Shown here: positions 27,143 to 35,508 of the stretch, piece after piece
Layout of the letters: the number at the start of each line of letters is the position of its first letter
How positions within the stretch are numbered: the stretch's first letter is position 1
NCBI GenBank assembly: GCA_046327715.1
Contig: JAXLXY010000002.1
Span: forward strand, 248,001-312,000
Reading direction: 5' to 3'
From: JADJOM01 sp046327715
GTDB lineage: Bacteria > Gemmatimonadota > Gemmatimonadetes > Gemmatimonadales > GWC2-71-9
DNA: 64,000 nt
Position numbers and translations under genes: made by a program
The notes under the pieces: generated by a model
Databases searched by the model: none
What the model was told of the DNA's origin: nothing
What the model saw: the letters and a program-made list of their open reading frames with translations, nothing else

Positions 27143-28745
27143 CGATGCCGAGGCCCATCCCCCACCGGATGAGGCTGACGGGGAGCCCGCCGTAGGCGAG
27201 CACCGCGTCGTGGAACTCCCGCAGGGGGGCGTCGGGGCCGGCCGCGCCGCGCCAGGCCTCGCGCAGGTGCAGGAACTCGCGCCGGCCCACCGCGTAGCAC
27301 AGCTGGTAGGTGGGCCAGGCGCAGTAGCGGCTCACCTCCGCGCGCGCCTTGCCGCGGTCCATGGCCACCCGGTCCACCAGGATGTCGGCCGCCTGCTCGG
27401 GCGTCATGCCGCGGGTGTGCAGCCCCACGTCGAGCACGATCCGCACCGCCCGCCACAGCAGGTGCAGGCGCTGGAACAACCGCTCCTCGACCGAGGCGAA
27501 GAACCCCTGCTCGGCCATCAGCTCCTCGCAGTACAGCGCCCACCCCTCGACCGTGACGGGCGTCCAGCTCACCCGCCGCACGTCGGAGGGGGAGTTGCGC
27601 GCCACGCTCAGCTGCAGGTGGTGGCCGGGCCAGGCCTCGTGCACCACCGTGCTGGCAATCTCGTGCAGGGAGCATCCGGCCCCGGCGGGGGCGTGGCCGG
27701 GCACCGGCGAGGTGACGTAGAAGGTGCCGGTGCGGTAGTCGCCGAAGGCGGCCGGCGGGCTGTACGCCGCGAAGGGCATCAGCGGCCGCAGGAAGGCCGG
27801 GGTCTCGACCACCTCGAGCGGCTGCGGCGGCAGGGTCACGAGGGCCCGCGCCTCGAGGAAGTGCCGGGCCCGTTCCACCGTGTCGCGGAAGGCGCCCACC
27901 AGGTCGGGCCCGGGCGCGGACTGCACCCGGAGCCGTTCCACGACGGTCTGCCACGGCACCCGCGGGTCGATCTGGGCGGCGAGCGACTGCACCTCGGCGG
28001 CGACCTCGTCGGCCAGGCGCATGCCGTAGCGGTACAGCTCGGGCGCCCCGGCGCGCAGCGCGTGCTCGTGGTGCAGCCGGCGGTTGAACTGGTCCTCGCC
28101 GATGGCAAAGGACAGGTCGTCGTGGTGGGCGGCGAGCTCACCCCCCAGCGCCATCGCGAACCGGGTGAGCGCGCCCTCGGCCTCGCCCAGCGCCTCGTCC
28201 GCGGGGCCGGCGAGCTCGGGGTCGCTGTCGCGCACCGTGGCGGCCACGTCGGCCAGCAGCCGCGGGCCCACCGACGCGAGCTGGCCCGCCGTCTCCAGGA
28301 ACACCCGGGGCGGGTCCTTGAGGGTCTCGCGTGCGGCGCGGAGGTAGGCGGGCGTCGCCTTGAGGCGGCCCAGCAGGGCCTGCCCGCGCTCCCGGGTGCG
28401 GCCATCGCGCCGGCGCAGCAGCGACTGGAAGGCGCCGTAGAGGTGCCCGAGCCAGAAGCTGGGATCGTGGACGTGGGGGCGCTCCCGCTCGAACCGCGCG
28501 ATCGTGATCCGCACCTCGTCGAGGAAGGCGGTGCGGTCGATCTCCTCCTGCGGATCCTCCACCTCGATCTGCTCCGCCGCCGCGGCGATGGCCTTGAAGG
28601 CCACCAGGTGTTCCCGCATCCGGTCGAGGGAGTAATCGGCCAGCCGATGATCGTGCGCGGCGATCCCCTGGCCGCTGGCGGCGGCCGGGTCGAAATGCCA
28701 GCGCAGGTCGAGGTAGCCCTGGAAGAGGTCGGTGGTGGCGCTCAT
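27135..28745 (-). CDS. DUF885-family zinc peptidase-like protein
   Basis: A 536-residue helical protein of the DUF885 family. The metal site is HEAWPGHHLQLSVARNSPS (about residue 380), an HExxxHH motif, with a downstream acidic residue in EGWALYCEELMAEQGFF as further ligand. TSPVPG and GRREFLHLREAWRG are further family segments. No signal peptide is seen in this copy, so it may be cytoplasmic. ATG 28745 is preferred to the upstream in-frame start, which adds non-conserved residues. It heads an operon with the MFS and secreted protein genes. Confidence 0.85.
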   Translation of the reverse strand: MSATTDLFQGYLDLRWHFDPAAASGQGIAAHDHRLADYSLDRMREHLVAFKAIAAAAEQIEVEDPQEEIDRTAFLDEVRITIARFERERPHVHDPSFWLGHLYGAFQSLLRRRDGRTRERGQALLGRLKATPAYLRAARETLKDPPRVFLETAGQLASVGPRLLADVAATVRDSDPELAGPADEALGEAEGALTRFAMALGGELAAHHDDLSFAIGEDQFNRRLHHEHALRAGAPELYRYGMRLADEVAAEVQSLAAQIDPRVPWQTVVERLRVQSAPGPDLVGAFRDTVERARHFLEARALVTLPPQPLEVVETPAFLRPLMPFAAYSPPAAFGDYRTGTFYVTSPVPGHAPAGAGCSLHEIASTVVHEAWPGHHLQLSVARNSPSDVRRVSWTPVTVEGWALYCEELMAEQGFFASVEERLFQRLHLLWRAVRIVLDVGLHTRGMTPEQAADILVDRVAMDRGKARAEVSRYCAWPTYQLCYAVGRREFLHLREAWRGAAGPDAPLREFHDAVLAYGGLPVSLIRWGMGLGIDE

Positions 28746-28790
28746 GGGTGGGCCTAAGGCTACACCGGATCGGCCCATCGGGGAACAGGG

Positions 28791-28828
28791 CGGGGAGCCG
28801 CCCCGGCGCGTGCCGGACCGGCTCCCCG
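28791..28828 (-). terminator. Hairpin after the nucleotidyltransferase gene
   Basis: CGGGGAGCCG and CGGCTCCCCG pair over an 18-nt loop that can itself fold. It lies 20 nt past the minus-strand stop at 28848. No T-run is present. Confidence 0.45.
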
Positions 28829-28847
28829 GGTCAGGTGCGCGGCGGGG

Positions 28848-29828
28848 TCAGCTGGCGCCGGTCACCTCGGAATCATCGCCGAGCGTGGTGGTCCCCTTGA
28901 AGCCCTGCACGGTCACGCGGTCGCCCAGCATGGAATGGCGCAGGGTGCTGTCGAGGACCGCCGACTTCTCACCCACGATGGTGTGCTCCAGCCGGCTGTT
29001 GACCACCCGGGTACCGGCCTCGAGGGTGACGTTGGGGCCGATGGTGCTGTGCTCGATGGTGACGCCGTCCTGGATGAGCACCGGGTCGTGGATGGTGACG
29101 CCGGGAAATTCCCGCCGCCGGGCCGAGCCCATGCGGAGCAGGATCTCGTTGGTCTCGAGCAGGGTGTCGAGCTTGCCGCAGTCGTACCAGCCCCCCACCT
29201 CGGCCGTGAGGATCTTCCGCCCGTGGTCGATCATGTGCTGGAAGGCGTCGGTGAGGTAGTACTCGCCCTTGTTGGCCGGGCTCTGCAGCACGTGGTCGAT
29301 GCCCTGCCACAGCGCCGCGGTGTCCTTGATGTAATAGAGGCCGATGTTCGCGAGCTTCGAGATCGGGGTGGAGGGCTTCTCGACGATCTTCGTCATGAAG
29401 CCGTCCTGGTCGGTCACCACCACGCCGAAGCGCTGGTAGTCCTCGACCTCCTTGGCCCAGATGATCCCGTCGGCGGTGGTGCGGTTGATCAGCGTGAGGT
29501 CGGCCTCGAAGACCGTGTCCACGAAGATGATCAGCACCGGTTCCTTCACGTACGGCCGGGCCAGGTTGATGGCGCCGGCGGTGCCGTCCTGGACCCGCTG
29601 CTCGATGAAGCGGCTGGGGTACGGGTAGCGGGCGCGGGCGTACTGCTCCACCTGCTCCTTGAGGTGGCCCGTGATATAGATGATCTCGGAGACGGACAGG
29701 CCGGTGAGCTTGTCCATGACCCAGTCCATCACCGGGCGGCCCGCCACCTTGAGCATCGGCTTGGGCACCAGGTGGGTGTGCGGGCGGAGGCGGGTCCCCT
29801 TGCCGGCCAGGGGGATGATCACCTGCAT
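28848..29828 (-). CDS. Sugar-1-phosphate nucleotidyltransferase
   Basis: A 326-residue enzyme that should join a nucleotide to a sugar-1-phosphate for envelope polysaccharides. The N-terminal nucleotidyltransferase domain has IPLAGKGTRLRPHTHLVPKPMLKVAGRP, the metal aspartate in IIFVDTVFEAD, and EKPSTPISKLANIGLYY. The C-terminal 90 residues form a left-handed beta-helix-type tail (VLIQDGVTIEHSTIGPNVTLEAGTRV). It resembles RmlA/GlmU-like enzymes; the exact sugar is not determined. It begins 4 nt after the cupin gene, with which it is probably coupled. Confidence 0.87.
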   Translation of the reverse strand: MQVIIPLAGKGTRLRPHTHLVPKPMLKVAGRPVMDWVMDKLTGLSVSEIIYITGHLKEQVEQYARARYPYPSRFIEQRVQDGTAGAINLARPYVKEPVLIIFVDTVFEADLTLINRTTADGIIWAKEVEDYQRFGVVVTDQDGFMTKIVEKPSTPISKLANIGLYYIKDTAALWQGIDHVLQSPANKGEYYLTDAFQHMIDHGRKILTAEVGGWYDCGKLDTLLETNEILLRMGSARRREFPGVTIHDPVLIQDGVTIEHSTIGPNVTLEAGTRVVNSRLEHTIVGEKSAVLDSTLRHSMLGDRVTVQGFKGTTTLGDDSEVTGAS

Positions 29829-29832
29829 CGGG

Positions 29833-30183
29833 TCAGCTCCTTCCGTAGCGGTCCTGGAGGCGAACCAGGTCGTCCAGCTCTGGGCTGGAGGCTTCGAGCA
29901 CGTCGGTGTCCACCACGGCCTCGATCTGGTGGATCAGGGTCGGGGGGATGTGCACCGACTCGCCGGCCTTGAAGGGCCGCGCGAGGAGGGTGTCCCCCGG
30001 CTGGGTGCGCAGGATCAGTTCACCGGAAAGGACGTGCATGGTCTCGTCCTTCCGGTTGTGGTACTGCAGGCTCAGGACGTGCCCGGCCTTCACGTGGAGG
30101 ATCTTGCCGACGTACTTGTCGGTCCGGGCCCAGACCAGTTCGTAGCCCCACGGCTTGTCCACGCGGTACGGCACCTCAGCCAT
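29833..30183 (-). CDS. Cupin protein, phosphomannose isomerase type II-like
   Basis: A 116-residue single cupin. It begins YRVDKPWGYELVWARTDKYVGKILHVKAGHVLSLQYHNRKDETMHVLSGE, with the cupin metal ligands HxH-like (QYHNRKDE), and ends with HIPPTLIHQIEAVVDTDVLEASSPE. This layout matches the small mannose-6-phosphate isomerase-like cupins that often sit beside sugar nucleotidyltransferases, as here. ATG 30183 overlaps the ferredoxin gene stop by 1 nt (TGATG). Confidence 0.83.
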   Translation of the reverse strand: MAEVPYRVDKPWGYELVWARTDKYVGKILHVKAGHVLSLQYHNRKDETMHVLSGELILRTQPGDTLLARPFKAGESVHIPPTLIHQIEAVVDTDVLEASSPELDDLVRLQDRYGRS

Positions 30184-30767
30184 CAGCCCTCCAGGGGGTG
30201 CAGCAGGAATGAGGATGGTCGGGTAATGCAGGCGCGGACGCAGACCCCGCACCCCACGCACCCCTCGGCCTTGAGCACCGGGTGACCGTCGGTGTCGATG
30301 GCGAGCGCGCGCTCCCCGATCGGGCAGGCGTCGGCACAGGCCCGGCACGGGGTCCCGGCAAAGGTCACGCACCGCTCCGGGACCAGTTCCAGCGCCGCCA
30401 GACGATACCCAGCCCATCCCTGCGGCGGGAGGGTCAGGGCGTCGGTGGGGCAGGCCGCCACGCAGGGCATGGTCTCGCAGGCGGTGCAGGCCTGCAGGTC
30501 GGGGTCGATGTAGGGCGTCCCGGCCCCGAAGCCCGAGGAGGCCGGCACCTTGCGCAGCGCGAACGGCGGGCAGGCGCTGATGCAGTCGCCGCACCGGGTG
30601 CAGGCCGCCAGGAACGCCATCTCGGGCAGCGCCCCCGGCGGCCGCAGGTGCCGCTCCGGCGCCACCCGCCGCTCCGCCTTCTCCAAGACGTCTTCCAGCC
30701 ACTTGCCGAAGGTGCCGCGGAAGAGCGCGCGCCGGTCGGAGAAATCCGGCAGGCCGGGGATCAGCAC
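30183..30767 (-). CDS. NapF-like 4x[4Fe-4S] ferredoxin
   Basis: A 194-residue polyferredoxin. Four cysteine motifs are visible: CTRCGDCISACP, CTACETMPCVAACP, CRACADACP (with an earlier Cys in RCVTFAGTPC) and CVGCGVCVRACI, enough for four clusters as in NapF. The N-terminus carries FGKWLEDVLEKAERRVAPERHLRPPGALPEMAFLAA. No nap or other nitrate reductase gene is present, so its redox partner is unknown. GTG 30767 is chosen; an in-frame GTG at 30800 lies inside the 8-bp repeat and would add MPPSRRVAGSS. It is upstream of a cupin and a nucleotidyltransferase in one run. Confidence 0.83.
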   Translation of the reverse strand: MLIPGLPDFSDRRALFRGTFGKWLEDVLEKAERRVAPERHLRPPGALPEMAFLAACTRCGDCISACPPFALRKVPASSGFGAGTPYIDPDLQACTACETMPCVAACPTDALTLPPQGWAGYRLAALELVPERCVTFAGTPCRACADACPIGERALAIDTDGHPVLKAEGCVGCGVCVRACITRPSSFLLHPLEG

Positions 30768-30770
30768 GGA

Positions 30771-30855
30771 CGACCCGGCGACTCGGCGGCTCGGCGGCAC
30801 GGCCGCGGGGGCTGACCGTGCGGCCGAGCCGCCGTGCCGCCGAGCTGCCGTGCCA
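30771..30855. repeat. Palindromic 8-bp-period repeat (GGCTCGGC/GGCACGGC type)
   Basis: Left arm units GACTCGGC, GGCTCGGC, GGCACGGC, a short centre, then the inverted arm GCGGCCGA, GCCGCCGT, GCCGCCGA, GCTGCCGT, all in 8-bp phase. It fills the gap between the M1 peptidase stop and the ferredoxin start and could fold into a strong hairpin. Confidence 0.8.
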
Positions 30856-30858
30856 CGA

Positions 30859-33800
30859 TCAGAACGCCGGCGTGAAGCTGAAGGTCCACCGGAAGCCCGC
30901 CTTGTCGCTGCCCGGATGGGTGTCCTGCGCCAGCGCCGGCCGGTTCACCAGCAGCGGCAGGTCGGCCCGGGTGGTGAACCGGGTCTGGCCGATGCGATGG
31001 TCGATCCGGAGCCCGACACCCGCGTCGGCGAGGAGCCGGTCAGGGGCCCGGTCGTCGAAGGTGTGGCCGGCGTCGCCGAAGACGGCGATCCCCACCCGGT
31101 TGAACAGGTGCCCGCCCCGCCGCTGCAGCACGGTGCGCTCCAGCTCGAGGTTCACCGCCACCAGGCCGTCGGCGGACAGCCGCGGGTCGAAGCCCCGCAG
31201 GTTGCCGCCGCCGGGAGCGTGGTAGTTCACGTCGGGCCGCACCAGCAGCGCGCCGTCGGAGCGCAGGAACGGGTTGCCGAAGCGCTCCAGCGGATCGGCG
31301 CCCGCGACGTAGACCTGCCGCTGCTTGACCGCGGAGGCGCCGCTGGTGCTCACCCCGCCGAAGAGCCGGACCCCGAAGCTCCAGCGCGCCGGCCGGCCGG
31401 GCGCCGCCCCTCCGAGGGCCCGGCGGGCCTCCAGCTCGAGCGTGCCGCGGCCGTAGACGGGATCGAGGTCGGTCCGCCCGGTGGCGGCGGCGAGGCCGTC
31501 CGGGTTGTACGCCAGACCGCCGGCCACGCCGAGGCGGCTGGAGAGGTTCCAGCCGTTGACCTGGTCGGTGACACCCCCGGTGAGCCCGAGCTCCACCGTC
31601 CCGGCATCGTCGTAGTACCCGGGCTCCAGGTAGCGGGCATCGTCGGGCACGTGCCAGGTGAGCGAGGCCCCCACGGTGTGGGTAGGGCCGAAGCTCAGGT
31701 GCGGCCGGCGGGTCTGCTCCACCGCCAGCCGGGCGCCGTAGCGGCCCTCGACGTTGTAGCCCTCGAGGGTCTGTGACAGCCCGGGCGCCCGCAGCGCCGT
31801 CGGGTTGCGCATCCGGATCAGGAAGTCGGAGTCCTTCACGTCGCGATCGGACTCCCACCCGGTGCCGTAGCTGAACATCGTGAGGTTCTGCTCGAACCGG
31901 CCGAAGTAGTCCTCCCGGGTCCGGAAGCCGAGGGTGATGCCGGCGGCGTCGTTGTACCAGGCCACCGGCATGGTGCCCTCGGTGCGGCGGTCGCGGGCGG
32001 TGCGCTGGCTGAACCCGGTATCGAGGTACCGCTCCCGCTTCGGTTCCCGCGTGACGATGCCGAGGAAGCCCTTGCGCCAGGTGTTGTTGAGCATGTTCCA
32101 GTCGCCGGTGCGGACCCGCGGGTCGATCCGCACCTCGCGCGGCTTCGAGCGGGTGTGCACCGTGGCCCACTCGGCGGTGGCCGCCCCGTCGGTCCGGACC
32201 ACCGCGGTGTCGGTCGCGCCGAAGACCCACACCTCGACCGGGATCCGGCCGTCGGCCTTGCGCAGCACCTCGACGCGGGTGTCCCACCCGGCCTGCTCGG
32301 CGGCCCGGCGGCTTGACGGCTCGACCTTCACCCGGCCGACCGCGTAGTCCACCAGCGCCGTCCCGTGGAGGCCCTGGCCGAAGAACGCGCCGAGGTCCAT
32401 CCCGCTCACCTCCTCGGCCACCGCGCGGAAGGCCGCCTCGTCCACGTGCTTGAGCTTCCACCGGTCGTAAAACGTCCGCAGGATGCGCAGCATGGCCTCA
32501 TCGCCGACGATGTACCGCAGCCGGTGGAAGAACATCTCGCCCCGGCTGTAGATGCTGATGCCGTAGCTGGTGAAGTCGCGGTACTTGTCGCTCACCAGGC
32601 TGGCCGGCTCGGACATCCCGTCGAGGTCGAGCCCGGTCAGGAACGAGTCATCGGCCGGGTCCTCGTCGGTGCCGCCCGGCTGGGTGGCGCTGAAGAGGGA
32701 AGTCTGGAAGCTGGTGAAGCCCTCGTCGAGCCACCCCTCGCGCCACTCGTTGTTGGCGAGGATGCCCATGGTGTAGTTGTGGCCCAGCTCGTGGACGATG
32801 AGCCCCTGCCCCGCCGAGCCGTCCATGATCATCATGGGGAACTCGGTGCCGCCCCCCTCGATGCGGTGCACGTTGGTGATCTGCGGCCAGGCGAAGGGGC
32901 CGTAGATGTGATGGAGCCACTCGAGCGCCTTCACCGTGCGCAGGGTGGCCACGCCCCGGCCCCAGCTCGCGGTATCGCCCGGCTGGTAGAGCACGTGCAC
33001 CGCCACCGGCCCATACGCGGCGCCCTCGTACCGGTAGGCCGGGTTGAGGCTGGCCGCCCAGTGGTGGACGTCCTCGGCGTACCACACCACCCGCTTGCGG
33101 CCCATGACCAGCGCCACGTCGCGCGGCGGACCCTCCATCGCGCGCACGCACTCGGTGCCCACCGCGGTGTACCGCGGGGCGTTCGGGTAGTAGTCGCGCT
33201 GGTACTGGATGGGCCGGTCGGGGACCTGGTTGGCGGACTCCCAGCCGGGGTCGCCGCAGATCGGCACCCCGGTGGCCCCCATCACCTGGTCGCGGGGGAG
33301 GTCGAGCTCCACCAGGTAGGTGGCGAACTCGCCATAGAACTCGCCCCCCGGGTACAGCGGCTGCTCGTTCCAGCCGTGCTTGTCGTAGACCACCACCTTG
33401 GGATACGACTGGGCAAAGTCGAAGGCCCGGCCGCGCCGGCCCTGGCGGCGCGGGGTGGTGGAGGGGCGGGCGTCGAAGTCGAGGTCCACCACCATCGAGT
33501 CGCCGGGCGCCAGCGGCCGGGGCAGCGTGAACCGCGCGATGGTGCTGTCGGGCGCGAAGGGAAAGACCGGCGTGACCCCCTGCCCCATCATCCGCACGTT
33601 GCGGACGTGGGCAAAGGCGTAGTCGGGGTCCTGGAGGTCGTTGAACCGGCGGCGCCGTTCCACCGAGTCGGCATCCGCCCAGCGGGAGCCGGGGCGGAAG
33701 GCGTTCAGGTGCAGGTGGAAGGCGAAGGTGGTCAGGGTGTCCGGCGACCGGTTGATGTAGGTCACCTGCTGCTGGCCGGCGAGGACGCCGGTGGGCTCAT

Positions 33801-33903
33801 CCAGGCGGGCCCGGATCTCGTAGCGGACGCCCTGCTGCCAGTACGGGGCCTGGGGAGCAGCGGGCAGCTGCGCCGCGGCGAGGAGGAAGAGGGTCAGGTT
33901 CAT
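30859..33903 (-). CDS. M1-family metallopeptidase fused to an outer-membrane beta-barrel
   Basis: A 1014-residue secreted protein. After a short signal (MNLTLFLLAAAQLPAAPQ), an M1 aminopeptidase-type domain fills about residues 20-560: the zinc site is VHELGHNYTMG with the third ligand in NEWREGWLDEGFTSF, and the family's exopeptidase motif appears as EGGGTEFPMMIMD. From about residue 620 to the end the sequence is amphipathic beta-strand, with GGNLRGFDPRLSADGLVAVNLELER as in Omp85/surface-antigen barrels and a C-terminal WTFSFTPAF ending in Phe. So the enzyme probably carries its own membrane anchor. An 8-bp repeat at 32295-32326 encodes SSRRAAEQ inside it. A TATCAT box lies 5 nt before the ATG. 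Confidence 0.85.
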   Translation of the reverse strand: MNLTLFLLAAAQLPAAPQAPYWQQGVRYEIRARLDEPTGVLAGQQQVTYINRSPDTLTTFAFHLHLNAFRPGSRWADADSVERRRRFNDLQDPDYAFAHVRNVRMMGQGVTPVFPFAPDSTIARFTLPRPLAPGDSMVVDLDFDARPSTTPRRQGRRGRAFDFAQSYPKVVVYDKHGWNEQPLYPGGEFYGEFATYLVELDLPRDQVMGATGVPICGDPGWESANQVPDRPIQYQRDYYPNAPRYTAVGTECVRAMEGPPRDVALVMGRKRVVWYAEDVHHWAASLNPAYRYEGAAYGPVAVHVLYQPGDTASWGRGVATLRTVKALEWLHHIYGPFAWPQITNVHRIEGGGTEFPMMIMDGSAGQGLIVHELGHNYTMGILANNEWREGWLDEGFTSFQTSLFSATQPGGTDEDPADDSFLTGLDLDGMSEPASLVSDKYRDFTSYGISIYSRGEMFFHRLRYIVGDEAMLRILRTFYDRWKLKHVDEAAFRAVAEEVSGMDLGAFFGQGLHGTALVDYAVGRVKVEPSSRRAAEQAGWDTRVEVLRKADGRIPVEVWVFGATDTAVVRTDGAATAEWATVHTRSKPREVRIDPRVRTGDWNMLNNTWRKGFLGIVTREPKRERYLDTGFSQRTARDRRTEGTMPVAWYNDAAGITLGFRTREDYFGRFEQNLTMFSYGTGWESDRDVKDSDFLIRMRNPTALRAPGLSQTLEGYNVEGRYGARLAVEQTRRPHLSFGPTHTVGASLTWHVPDDARYLEPGYYDDAGTVELGLTGGVTDQVNGWNLSSRLGVAGGLAYNPDGLAAATGRTDLDPVYGRGTLELEARRALGGAAPGRPARWSFGVRLFGGVSTSGASAVKQRQVYVAGADPLERFGNPFLRSDGALLVRPDVNYHAPGGGNLRGFDPRLSADGLVAVNLELERTVLQRRGGHLFNRVGIAVFGDAGHTFDDRAPDRLLADAGVGLRIDHRIGQTRFTTRADLPLLVNRPALAQDTHPGSDKAGFRWTFSFTPAF
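32295..32326. repeat. 8-bp repeat units inside the M1 peptidase gene
   Basis: Four units (GCTCGGCG, GCCCGGCG, GCTTGACG, GCTCGACC) read in frame encode SSRRAAEQ between the peptidase core and a beta-rich segment. Same family as the intergenic arrays. Confidence 0.65.
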
Positions 33904-33908
33904 GCCGA

Positions 33909-33914
33909 ATGATA
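33909..33914 (-). promoter_or_regulatory. -10 box of the M1 peptidase gene
   Basis: TATCAT on the minus strand, 5 nt before the ATG; TGTGCA stands at the -35 position with 17-bp spacing. No Shine-Dalgarno sequence is seen, which suggests a leaderless mRNA. Confidence 0.45.
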
Positions 33915-33964
33915 CCGACGGCCCACCGGAGTGCACAGTTCCGGCGGGCCGGGCGCCACCCGGG

Positions 33965-35452
33965 CTACGGACGGCGGAAGGTCAGCTCCAGGTAGGCCAG
34001 GGTGGCCCCGTCGCCGGCGTAGACCCCACGCACCACCGAGCCGCCGAAGGCGTGTCCCACGTACCCGTACATCGTCCACCAGGGGCGGACGGCGTAGTCC
34101 ACGGAGAGGTCGGCCAGCGTGGCGAGGTCGGTCCGCCCACCGCTGGGCCGGCCACCGAACCCGAAGGAGCCCCGCCGCTGGAACGCCCCCGACCCGCCGT
34201 ACCAGAGGTCGTTGGCCTCCGCCAGGCGGATCCGGTGCACGTCGGTGCGCAGGGTGAGCCGCCCGGGGACGGGACGGAGCACCAGCTGCGCGAAGAGGTC
34301 CTCGTTGTTCATCAGGTTGAAGAACGGGAACTGGGCGAACGGCCGCACGGTGGTCATGGCCTGGAAGAACGTGCCATGGGTGCCGTCGTTCGGGTCGTCG
34401 TCGCCGGAGGAGCGGTTGTACCCCGCCCGGAGCCACGGCTTCCACGGCGCCCGGGAGAACTGGTAGCCGGCCTCGGCCGCCACGGCCCAGGCACGGTGGT
34501 CGAGCGCGCCCCAGCTGCCGGCCTGGTACACGCCCCACAGCGTGGCGTCCCACTCGCCCCGGCCCAGGGGGCCATGGCGCAGGAAGTGGCCGCCGATCAT
34601 GGGAATGCGGATCTCGGCGCTGTCGGCGCTGCGCACCGGGGCGGGGCGGTTGTCGGCCTTGATCACCGAATCGGCGGGCGAGCGCCGGTCGGCGTAGTAC
34701 ATCGCGAAGAGCCGCGCCTCGGCCTTCCCGCCGAGCCGCGCGGGCTTCACGGTCAGGGTGGCGGCGGCGATGTCCACCTCCGTCATCTCCTTGCCGCCGT
34801 TGAGCTCGAAGCCTCCCTGCCGTGGATGGGCCGCGAAGAGGGTCAGGTTGGCACCCTTGCCGTCGAGCGCCGCCGCGCCGCCATCGAAGGTGCGCTGCAC
34901 GTGGCTGAACCCGAAGTTGGCGATCAGCCGCCCCGCCACCCGGCTGCGCCGCAGCCACTCGAGGGTCGGATCGGTGGTGGGGGCTTCGGTGCCGTCCATG
35001 TAATCGAAGCGGCCGGCCCGCAGGAAGGTCGCCCCGTGCCCCGGTCGCTTGAGCGTCAGGAACGCCTGGTTGACGAATATCCGGCTGTCGTTCGACTTGG
35101 CGTGCGGGGTGAAGTGGGAGGCGCCGCCCCCCATCTCGCCGATGGGCGCCGGACCCCGGGCATCCTCGGGCAGGCCGAGCAGCGTGGTGTGCTGCAGTTC
35201 CAGCGTGGCATCCAACCAGCGCCGGGTGTCGAACCGGAGCCCCCCCTTGAGGAGCGCGGCGCCGTAGCCGTAGCTGTTGGCCCCGGGGATGGTCGGAGCC
35301 GCGCTGCCCGGGTCGAACCAGCTCCAGCCTTCGTACCGCACCCGGGCGGAGCCATACGCCTGCAGGGAGGGGCCCCTGGGCTGCTGGCCGGCCAGGGGGG
35401 CGATGGAGCACGCGAGCAGCGGGAGAGCGCGCCAGATCGTCCGGCGTAGCAT
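33965..35452 (-). CDS. Alginate export-like outer membrane barrel protein
   Basis: A 495-residue protein with a signal peptide (LPLLACSIAPLAGQ) followed by alternating-residue beta-strands throughout. Segments such as VRYEGWSWFDPG, QAFLTLKRPGHGATFLRAGRFDYMDGTE, and the end WTMYGYVGHAFGGSVVRGVYAGDGATLAYLELTFRRP resemble the alginate-export (AlgE-like) barrel domain. No alginate genes are nearby, so it may be a general porin. A GGTGAGG/CCTCACC inverted repeat (35466-35484) stands just upstream of the ATG and could be an operator or part of the leader. Confidence 0.72.
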   Translation of the reverse strand: MLRRTIWRALPLLACSIAPLAGQQPRGPSLQAYGSARVRYEGWSWFDPGSAAPTIPGANSYGYGAALLKGGLRFDTRRWLDATLELQHTTLLGLPEDARGPAPIGEMGGGASHFTPHAKSNDSRIFVNQAFLTLKRPGHGATFLRAGRFDYMDGTEAPTTDPTLEWLRRSRVAGRLIANFGFSHVQRTFDGGAAALDGKGANLTLFAAHPRQGGFELNGGKEMTEVDIAAATLTVKPARLGGKAEARLFAMYYADRRSPADSVIKADNRPAPVRSADSAEIRIPMIGGHFLRHGPLGRGEWDATLWGVYQAGSWGALDHRAWAVAAEAGYQFSRAPWKPWLRAGYNRSSGDDDPNDGTHGTFFQAMTTVRPFAQFPFFNLMNNEDLFAQLVLRPVPGRLTLRTDVHRIRLAEANDLWYGGSGAFQRRGSFGFGGRPSGGRTDLATLADLSVDYAVRPWWTMYGYVGHAFGGSVVRGVYAGDGATLAYLELTFRRP

Positions 35453-35508
35453 GATCAGACATCCAGGTGAGGGGTTACCTCACCATGGAGCAAATTCCGG
35501 TCCCGGCC

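Noticed and set aside
30183..30767. Nitrate reductase accessory role for the NapF-like ferredoxin
   Set aside because: No nap, nar or other molybdoenzyme gene lies nearby; only a general polyferredoxin call is justified.
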